Below are positions 6,809 to 11,890 of a stretch of DNA of 11,890 bases, piece by piece. Every line of letters begins with the position of its first letter. Position 1 is the stretch's first letter. Source of the DNA: an uncultured Succinivibrio sp. (lineage in GTDB: Bacteria > Pseudomonadota > Gammaproteobacteria > Enterobacterales > Succinivibrionaceae); the NCBI GenBank assembly GCA_902772715.1, contig CACYBT010000322.1, forward strand, positions 1 to 11,890, in the 5' to 3' direction. Position numbers and translations under genes: made by a program. The notes beneath the pieces were generated by a model. That model was not told where the DNA came from. It saw only the letters and a list, made by a program, of their open reading frames with translations, and did not search any database.

Positions 6809-8425
6809 ATGAACAAAAATAGTCTTGGCGTAAAGGCAAAACTTGGACTGTCCTTTGCTATAGTCATTTTTCTAACACTGATTATAGCTATCGTCTCCAT
6901 ATCCAATGCCTCTTCTTCATTAAAAGTAGCATCCTTTGTTAAGGGTGTCATTGAAAACCATTATCAGCGCATTGTGAATGTGTCGCTTGCTGCTACTGAC
7001 TTTCGCGATGATCTCGTGATGTATAACAACTCGGTATCCAATTACAATCCACAGTCAGCTCAGGAGACCAACAAAAAAATTGAGGCCTTAAATAAGGCTA
7101 TAGGTGAGTTAACAGTATTTAGAGAGTCTGATACTCAGGATATCAATAAATTAAAAAACGATCTTGTTAAGGCAATCGATCTGTGGAAAAACAAGATGGA
7201 AAATCTTGTGGATAAAGGTTTCTCGGTAGATGTGCGTGCCTGCTACTCAAATGAGGTCTTCCCTGCTGTCAATGAGGCTATTAGCCTTGTCAACAAATTA
7301 GTCGGTATTTATCTTAAAAGAGTGGATGAGCATATAGATGAACTGACTGATCCAAGTCCGATTTGGATTGTAACTGCAGTAACAGCAATTGCGGTATTGT
7401 TATCCCTCTTAATTGCCTTTAAACTTCCTGCTTCATTTGTACGAGTACTAAACTATGCTGTAAAACAGGCAGCCATTATTTCTCGCGGTGATCTTTCTCA
7501 GTCAATCACTAATGAAAATCGTAACGATGAATTCGGTCAACTTTTAACCTCACTTGAAAAAATGAGAAAAGATTGGCAGAACAATGTGGTACTTATTAAA
7601 AAATCTGCTGGTAATATTGAAGATGCCTTCCATACTATTAACCGAATGACAGACAATATGAATACAAGATCGCAGGACTCTCAATCCCGCTCCATGACAG
7701 TGGCTGCTGCTGCTGATGAAATGGTTTCAACAACTTCTGATATTGCCAAAAACTGTGAATCAGCTGCTGCCAATTCCTCACAATCCAATGATACTACCCG
7801 TGCCGGCGTTCAAAAGGTACAGATGACAATTGAAGGAATTCAAAATCAGGTGCTCAAATCTAAGCAGGATGCTGAAAATGTGCAGGCACTAGTAGATCAG
7901 GCTCAGAAAGTTGGCACTATCGTCCAGACTATTGATGATATTGCTTCACAGACCAACCTTCTTGCTCTTAATGCTGCAATTGAAGCAGCCCGTGCCGGTG
8001 AGGCAGGTAAAGGATTTGCAGTGGTTGCTGATGAAGTGCGTGCCTTGGCCTCACGTACTTCTACCTCAACTCAAGAAATAACCAAGATGGTTGCCCAAAT
8101 TCAGATGAATGCCAATACTGCAAATGAATCTATGCAGTCTTCGGTAAAAAATATGGACAATCTTGCAGTTGAAACCTCAACTATTGAGGAACTTCTCAAT
8201 GATATCACCATGCAGGTGGGAAATGTTAATTCTCAAATAACGCAGATTGCTACAGCCGCAGAACAACAAACTACCGCAACATCCGAGATTTCTGGAAACA
8301 TGCAGGATATTACCTCGGCATCTCAACAGTTATCTGAGGATGTGTCCGTGGCTAAGAATGAAGTTGATAAATCTATGGTAATGCTAAAAGATCTTTCAGA
8401 TATCTTAGATAGGATCAAAGTTTAG
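6809..8425 (+). CDS. Methyl-accepting chemotaxis protein (transmembrane chemoreceptor)
   Basis: This inner-membrane receptor senses a ligand in the periplasm and controls CheA through CheW. The 538 residues show TM1 at about 11-31 and a periplasmic helical domain at about 35-183 that looks like a four-helix bundle. TM2 follows at about 185-205, then a HAMP domain (about 205-260) containing a DEFGQL motif. The long cytoplasmic coiled coil has the highly conserved tip DDIASQTNLLALNAAIEAARAGEAGKGFAVVADEVRALA spanning 377-415. The C-terminus (DRIKV) lacks the CheR/CheB-tethering pentapeptide. The ligand cannot be told from sequence. I chose the ATG at 6809, with GAGAG seven bases upstream, over an in-frame TTG at 6803. 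It is monocistronic, between two terminators. No other chemotaxis or flagellar gene lies in the window. Confidence 0.95.
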   Translation: MNKNSLGVKAKLGLSFAIVIFLTLIIAIVSISNASSSLKVASFVKGVIENHYQRIVNVSLAATDFRDDLVMYNNSVSNYNPQSAQETNKKIEALNKAIGELTVFRESDTQDINKLKNDLVKAIDLWKNKMENLVDKGFSVDVRACYSNEVFPAVNEAISLVNKLVGIYLKRVDEHIDELTDPSPIWIVTAVTAIAVLLSLLIAFKLPASFVRVLNYAVKQAAIISRGDLSQSITNENRNDEFGQLLTSLEKMRKDWQNNVVLIKKSAGNIEDAFHTINRMTDNMNTRSQDSQSRSMTVAAAADEMVSTTSDIAKNCESAAANSSQSNDTTRAGVQKVQMTIEGIQNQVLKSKQDAENVQALVDQAQKVGTIVQTIDDIASQTNLLALNAAIEAARAGEAGKGFAVVADEVRALASRTSTSTQEITKMVAQIQMNANTANESMQSSVKNMDNLAVETSTIEELLNDITMQVGNVNSQITQIATAAEQQTTATSEISGNMQDITSASQQLSEDVSVAKNEVDKSMVMLKDLSDILDRIKV

Positions 8426-8443
8426 GTATAGCAGTTTTGCTTG

Positions 8444-8483
8444 AACCTCTAAATTGCAGTTTTTCAATTTAGAGGTTTTTTTT
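8444..8483 (+). terminator. Intrinsic terminator after the chemoreceptor gene
   Basis: AACCTCTAAATTG (8444-8456) pairs perfectly over 13 bp with its complement at 8465-8477 around an eight-base loop, followed by a T run to 8483. uvrC converges from the other side, but on the minus strand this stem is followed by CAAGCAAAAC rather than a U run. It is therefore mainly a plus-strand terminator. Confidence 0.92.
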
Positions 8484-8499
8484 AACTCAGAAAAATGCT

Positions 8500-10461
8500 T
8501 TAAAGCGAGTGAAGACACTCATAGATCTCCTGAGCCATGCTTTTAGAAATTCCTGGAACCTTTTGCAGTTCATCAGCACTGGCATTATAGACTTCACGCA
8601 TTCCTCCAAGATGTTTCAAGAGTGCCTGCCGTCTTTTAGGACCAATGCCTTCAATATCTTCAAGTACGCTATGAGTACGGGCCTTTCCACGACGATGTCG
8701 ATGTCCTTCAATGGCAAAGCGATGGGATTCATCACGAATATGAAGGATAAGTTGCAGGGCCGGAGAATCTAACGACAAATGATATTCTTCATGAGTATAG
8801 CCCTTTATCAGGGTCTCAAGACCTTCCTTTCGGCCTTCACCCTTGGCCACGGCAATAATTAATGGCGCCTTTATCGTGCAACCACTGAAAATACCAGCAA
8901 GTACCTCTTCAGCCTGTTTTAATTGTCCTTTACCACCATCAATAAATACCACATCAGGATTGTGCGCATTGTTTGGATCTTTAAAACGACGCATTAAAAC
9001 CTGATGCATTGCGGCAAAATCATCTCCTGGGGTAATGCCGCTGATATTAAATCGTCGATATTTAGAAGTATCAGGTCCATTTCGATTAAAGAAAACACAG
9101 GAGGCAACGGTATTCTCCCCCATGGTATGTGAGATATCGTAACATTCAAATGAATTTAAATCTTTAAGATCAAGAAGAGTCTCAAGACTTCTTATCCGTT
9201 TTTCTGCTGTTGATTTGTCCTTTAATTTAGCCGTAAGTGATGCTTTGGCATTTTCTTCGCATAGTTTTAAATAACGGGCTCGTTCAGCACGAACATTATG
9301 TAGAAAATGAACTTCGTGCTGCGACACAGCATAAATTGCGTCAGCAATTACCTTCTCATCAATCACCTTCTCTGCAGTGATAATTTCCTTTGGATACATA
9401 CCTTCACGGGCATCAGACAAATAGAACTGACTTAAAAAGGCATAAAGCGGATCATGTTCCTCAAAAGAGGTCTGATGCTGTTCTTCTTCAGTCGCCTCAG
9501 AAGAATTTTTGGAAACTGTAACCTGTTGCTCTGTTTGTACCTCATCATCCTTTAAATCATCAGTACATTGATCAGCATCATCGTACTGTAAACAGCGGAT
9601 ATTGGTAAAATATGAACGTGTGCCGATAATACGCCCACTTCTTATAAAGAGCACATGAGTGCAGCAGATATTCTCGGCGATAGCCTGCGCTACAACATCT
9701 AGATCAGTCATAATGTCACCACTGACTGACTGCGATTCCTGTACTCTCCTTAAATTTTTTAGCTGATCACGAAGTTTTGCTGCCATTTCAAATTCAAGTT
9801 TTTCGGCATGAGATTCCATTCTCAAAGTAATTTCATTAAGAACTTCCTGATTCTGCCCCTTTAAAAAAAGACGCACATACTCAACCTGCTTTAGGTAATC
9901 CTGATATGCTTCCTCACTCATAGGCACACATGGAGCAAGACATTTGCCAATCTGCGCCATAAGACATGGACGTGAACGATGGGCATACACGGTGTCTGAG
10001 CATTGACGAATAGGAAATAGATTTTGTAAAAGTTTGAGACTTTCCTTTGCTGCTGTAGCATCCGGATAGGGACCAAAATATTCACAATCAAGACGTTTTT
10101 TGCCACGATAATAGGATAAAGCAGGATGCTTGCCTTTACTCAGAATAAGATATGGATATGATTTGTCATCGCGCAAAAGAATATTGTAATAAGGCTGATA
10201 CTTTTTTATAAGATTATTTTCAAGAATTAGGGCCTCTGCTTCTGAAAAAGTAACGGTAAATTCAATATGATGGATATGCGAGACTAGTGCATGAGTTTTA
10301 AGAGTTGTTTCCTTTAAAAAATATGAGGAAAGACGTTTTTTTAAGTCCTTAGCCTTACCAACATAAATAACCGTATTCTCATCCTTGTACATACGATAGG
10401 AACCGGGACGATTAGGAACAGTTTTTAAGAAATTCTTATAGTCAAAGGTAGTTTCAGGCAT
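8500..10461 (-). CDS. uvrC: Excinuclease ABC subunit C
   Basis: UvrC is the nuclease of nucleotide excision repair. It is recruited by the UvrB-DNA complex and cuts both sides of a lesion. The 653 residues show the GIY-YIG domain that makes the 3' cut (GSYRMY 20-25, IYVGK 32-36, R43, E81), then C154, C166, C174 and C178 at the positions reported to hold an iron-sulfur cluster in E. coli. The UVR motif that contacts UvrB is at about 205-240. The RNase H-like domain for the 5' cut has ECYDISHTMGE (439-449), FIDGGKGQL (506-514) and RDESHRFAI (576-584). Helix-hairpin-helix motifs fill about 600-650. It exceeds E. coli UvrC (610) mainly through an acidic, Gln-rich insertion at about 290-336. The ATG is the only start matching the family N-terminus, although no ribosome site is obvious. 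Confidence 0.97.
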   Translation of the reverse strand: MPETTFDYKNFLKTVPNRPGSYRMYKDENTVIYVGKAKDLKKRLSSYFLKETTLKTHALVSHIHHIEFTVTFSEAEALILENNLIKKYQPYYNILLRDDKSYPYLILSKGKHPALSYYRGKKRLDCEYFGPYPDATAAKESLKLLQNLFPIRQCSDTVYAHRSRPCLMAQIGKCLAPCVPMSEEAYQDYLKQVEYVRLFLKGQNQEVLNEITLRMESHAEKLEFEMAAKLRDQLKNLRRVQESQSVSGDIMTDLDVVAQAIAENICCTHVLFIRSGRIIGTRSYFTNIRCLQYDDADQCTDDLKDDEVQTEQQVTVSKNSSEATEEEQHQTSFEEHDPLYAFLSQFYLSDAREGMYPKEIITAEKVIDEKVIADAIYAVSQHEVHFLHNVRAERARYLKLCEENAKASLTAKLKDKSTAEKRIRSLETLLDLKDLNSFECYDISHTMGENTVASCVFFNRNGPDTSKYRRFNISGITPGDDFAAMHQVLMRRFKDPNNAHNPDVVFIDGGKGQLKQAEEVLAGIFSGCTIKAPLIIAVAKGEGRKEGLETLIKGYTHEEYHLSLDSPALQLILHIRDESHRFAIEGHRHRRGKARTHSVLEDIEGIGPKRRQALLKHLGGMREVYNASADELQKVPGISKSMAQEIYECLHSL

Positions 10462-10500
10462 AGTATAATCGACAAAAATAATAAAGAGCAGGCAGTCACA

Positions 10501-10529
10501 AAGATAACACCAAAAATTAAAAACGGCAA
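10501..10529 (-). promoter_or_regulatory. Putative uvrC promoter
   Basis: On the minus strand, TTGCCG (10529-10524) is followed after exactly 17 bases by TATCTT (10506-10501), each matching four of six consensus positions. The transcript would start near 10494, about 33 bases before the ATG. I see no LexA-type CTG-N10-CAG box here. Confidence 0.4.
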
Positions 10530-10696
10530 AGATATATTTTCCGATTTTAGAACTGACTGTTACTATTCATTGTCAATCCTAAAAATACTATGTTCTAAAT
10601 TAAGTTAAGTCGCGTTTTAAAGATGAAATAAGAAGATATAATGAGGCATTTAGAAACCAAATCCTGCCAAATGTAGTTATTTTAGTAAAAACAAAA

Positions 10697-10734
10697 ACTG
10701 ACCACTTTATAGTATGACCATTAAAATAGTCAGT
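10697..10734 (-). terminator. Weak candidate terminator of the Rpn-family gene
   Basis: On the minus strand, ACTGAC (10734-10729) can pair with GTCAGT (10702-10697), followed directly by TTTTGTTTTT. The loop is 26 bases, so the structure is poor. It begins about 30 bases past the stop codon. Confidence 0.3.
10699..10730. repeat. Imperfect direct repeat TGACCA-N3/4-ATAGT
   Basis: TGACCACTTTATAGT (10699-10713) and TGACCATTAAAATAGT (10715-10730) lie end to end. They resemble paired operator half-sites or a small duplication. No function can be assigned. Confidence 0.35.
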
Positions 10735-10764
10735 CTATCATGGTTTAAAAAAATAGGCTTAGTT

Positions 10765-11727
10765 TTAAAGTTTTTCTACCTCTTCTTTGGTAAGATGCAA
10801 AGCCTTGGTGATGGTTTCAATGGGTATATTCATCTGCTTTAAATTGCGGGCATTTTTTAATCTTTCTTTAGCCTCACCTTCGACTATGCCTTGAGCCTTA
10901 CCTTCGGCTCGACCTTCAGCTCGACCTTCAGCTAGACCTTCGGCTCTACCTTCGGCTCTACCTTCGGCCTTGGCTTTTTGGCTCTCCTGTCTTAGGTATT
11001 TCTCTTCAGTTAACCTATCAAGCATGGCTTTTTCAGCTGCCAGATATTCATAACTTAGTTCTCGGGAAGAAAAGAATTTTTCCGCTGCCTCTTCAAGTTC
11101 TGTCATAATCCTATCTCCTTTTGTAAGATCCTCACGCTCCTTTTTAGACAACTCCCTGTCAAACCACTTGATGTAACGCTCCACTTCGGTGAGCGAGGAG
11201 AGCTGTCTCCCTTTGAGTGCACTAACCGACACGAAGTAAATCTGCTGTAAATCCGAGAGTCTAATGTCTTTATAAAAATGTTTAAAGCAGTATGGTGCTA
11301 TCACTTCATTGTCGGGATTTTTAAGTTCTCGAACAATATTGATACAGATAATTTTTTTTAAATCTAAATAGGTCTTACCCTTCATCACCTCTTTGGTGTA
11401 GAGATTTGATGCATAATACATGCTTCTGCTAGGATAGTAAGCGTAATTTTGTGCCTGTAACTCAAGATTAATCTGCTCGTTGCTGTTGGTCTCAAGCAGT
11501 AAATCAAGTCTTGGGATTTTTTCAAAATTATATTCTGGAGCCAATTCCACATTAAGATATTTATAATCTACTATCTTATCCTTGTCCTTACGCCCTAATA
11601 TCGCGTTGACAAACGCTAAAACAATTTCTTTATTTCTTGGGTTGCCAAACAGGTACTTAAACAGTACATCCACAAAAGGATCAATTTTATTTGGCTGTTT
11701 AAGTGGATCTTCTGATACAAAGGTCAT
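10765..11727 (-). CDS. Rpn-family PD-(D/E)XK nuclease (transposase-like)
   Basis: This 320-residue protein belongs to the recombination-promoting nuclease / PD-(D/E)XK nuclease family 'transposase' group. Members studied in E. coli are DNA endonucleases that raise recombination. The N-terminus KIDPFVDVLFKYLFGNPRNKEIVLAFVNAIL is typical. The likely active site is D75 in RLDLLLE and E89-L-Q91 in LELQAQ, and the conserved SRSMYYASNLY follows at 100-110. A helical region (175-250) leads to an Ala-Glu-Gly-Arg repeat (about 254-277) and a C-terminal segment, MNIPIETITKALHLTKEEVEKL, that resembles a helix-turn-helix. I chose the second Met (11727), with AAGGAA a few bases upstream, over the ATG at 11751, which would add eight residues. 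It is a single gene without visible insertion-sequence ends. Confidence 0.88.
   Translation of the reverse strand: MTFVSEDPLKQPNKIDPFVDVLFKYLFGNPRNKEIVLAFVNAILGRKDKDKIVDYKYLNVELAPEYNFEKIPRLDLLLETNSNEQINLELQAQNYAYYPSRSMYYASNLYTKEVMKGKTYLDLKKIICINIVRELKNPDNEVIAPYCFKHFYKDIRLSDLQQIYFVSVSALKGRQLSSLTEVERYIKWFDRELSKKEREDLTKGDRIMTELEEAAEKFFSSRELSYEYLAAEKAMLDRLTEEKYLRQESQKAKAEGRAEGRAEGLAEGRAEGRAEGKAQGIVEGEAKERLKNARNLKQMNIPIETITKALHLTKEEVEKL
10900..10971 (-). repeat. Six tandem 12-bp units encoding AEGR repeats
   Basis: Plus-strand units of the form ACCTTCGGCTCG run from 10900 to 10971, six in a row. Two are identical (10936-10947, 10948-10959) and the others differ by one to three bases. They encode repeats of the type AEGR, AEGL and AEGK. 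A degenerate unit precedes them at 10888-10899. Because each unit is four codons, a copy-number change keeps the frame. Confidence 0.9.
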
Positions 11728-11763
11728 AAATGTTCCTTTTGTAATAAACATCCCTATATATAT

Positions 11764-11791
11764 ATTATAGGTCTTGTACTTAGTAAGTGAA
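11764..11791 (-). promoter_or_regulatory. Putative promoter of the Rpn-family gene
   Basis: On the minus strand, TTCACT (11791-11786) and a perfect TATAAT (11769-11764) are separated by 16 bases. The transcript would start near 11757, giving a leader of about 30 bases to the chosen ATG. The -10 sits in an inverted repeat, CCTATA (11771-11766) with TATAGG (11758-11753), which could be an operator or just AT-rich symmetry. Confidence 0.5.
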
Positions 11792-11850
11792 AGAATTAAA
11801 AACCATTAACTTATTCAAAGATTAAGAATAATTTTCTTTTGCCAAAAACT

Positions 11851-11868
11851 GTGAATGTCAGCATTCAC
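11851..11868 (-). terminator. Hairpin, possibly terminator of a gene right of the window
   Basis: GTGAATG (11851-11857) and CATTCAC (11862-11868) form a perfect 7-bp stem with a four-base loop. On the minus strand it is followed by AGTTTTTGG, a short U run, as expected for a leftward gene ending beyond the right edge. The rest of 11792-11890 shows no gene. Confidence 0.45.
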
Positions 11869-11890
11869 CCTTACTTATTACTCATTAAAA

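Larger units (their letters stand above)
10462..10764. other. Intergenic stretch between uvrC and the Rpn-family gene
   Basis: About 300 AT-rich bases without a credible gene. They hold the putative uvrC promoter near the left end, and a pair of diverged direct repeats and a weak terminator-like hairpin near the right end (10697-10734). The middle (10530-10695) shows nothing I can name. Confidence 0.7.

Noticed and set aside
10641..10676. Eleven-codon open frame starting ATG AGG CAT
   Set aside because: It is too short and has no family or context support.
10765..11727. A complete insertion sequence around the Rpn-family gene
   Set aside because: No matching terminal inverted repeats or target duplications are visible; the family name 'transposase' does not imply mobility.
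1..11890. CRISPR array, tRNA or rRNA genes
   Set aside because: No regularly spaced repeats beyond the coding AEGR array and no tRNA or rRNA signature sequences were seen on either strand.

Overview
The window looks like chromosomal DNA from an AT-rich gammaproteobacterium. Apt, DnaX and UvrC all resemble their E. coli counterparts closely, apt sits directly upstream of dnaX as in E. coli, and there is a classical outer-membrane porin and a DUF2057/YccT-type periplasmic protein. The Rpn-type PD-(D/E)XK protein with an AEGR-repeat tail, next to a chemoreceptor, would suit Aeromonadales/Succinivibrionaceae. The class is well supported; the family is only a guess.

Layout, left to right. 1-3145 (minus) is dnaX, encoding the DNA polymerase III clamp-loader subunit, and it runs off the left edge. 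The zero frame ends at 2015 and gives a 376-residue gamma-like protein that stops just after the collar domain. At its last codons lies a run of ten A containing the dnaX slippery heptamer A AAA AAG in the correct phase. The frame entered by a -1 slip stays open for 674 codons to the window edge, so it would give a tau-like protein of more than 1,048 residues. This is the reverse of E. coli, where the zero frame gives tau and the slip gives gamma. apt (3150-3725, minus) lies 4 bases upstream of dnaX. A phosphoglycolate-phosphatase-like HAD hydrolase (3856-4524, plus) diverges from apt.

A porin (4622-5758) and a secreted DUF2057 protein (5813-6574) follow on the plus strand, probably cotranscribed and closed by an intrinsic terminator. 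A methyl-accepting chemotaxis protein (6809-8425) has its own promoter region and terminator. uvrC (8500-10461, minus) converges on it. A roughly 300-base non-coding stretch separates uvrC from an Rpn-family nuclease gene (10765-11727, minus). The right edge holds only a hairpin that may terminate a gene beyond the window.

Most of the genes are housekeeping (replication, purine salvage, excision repair, phosphatase) or envelope and sensory functions, and I see no multi-gene defence or mobile system. The strongest candidate for something unusual is the inverted recoding arrangement of dnaX with its very long acidic tail. The main alternative is a one-base miscount of the A10 homopolymer.
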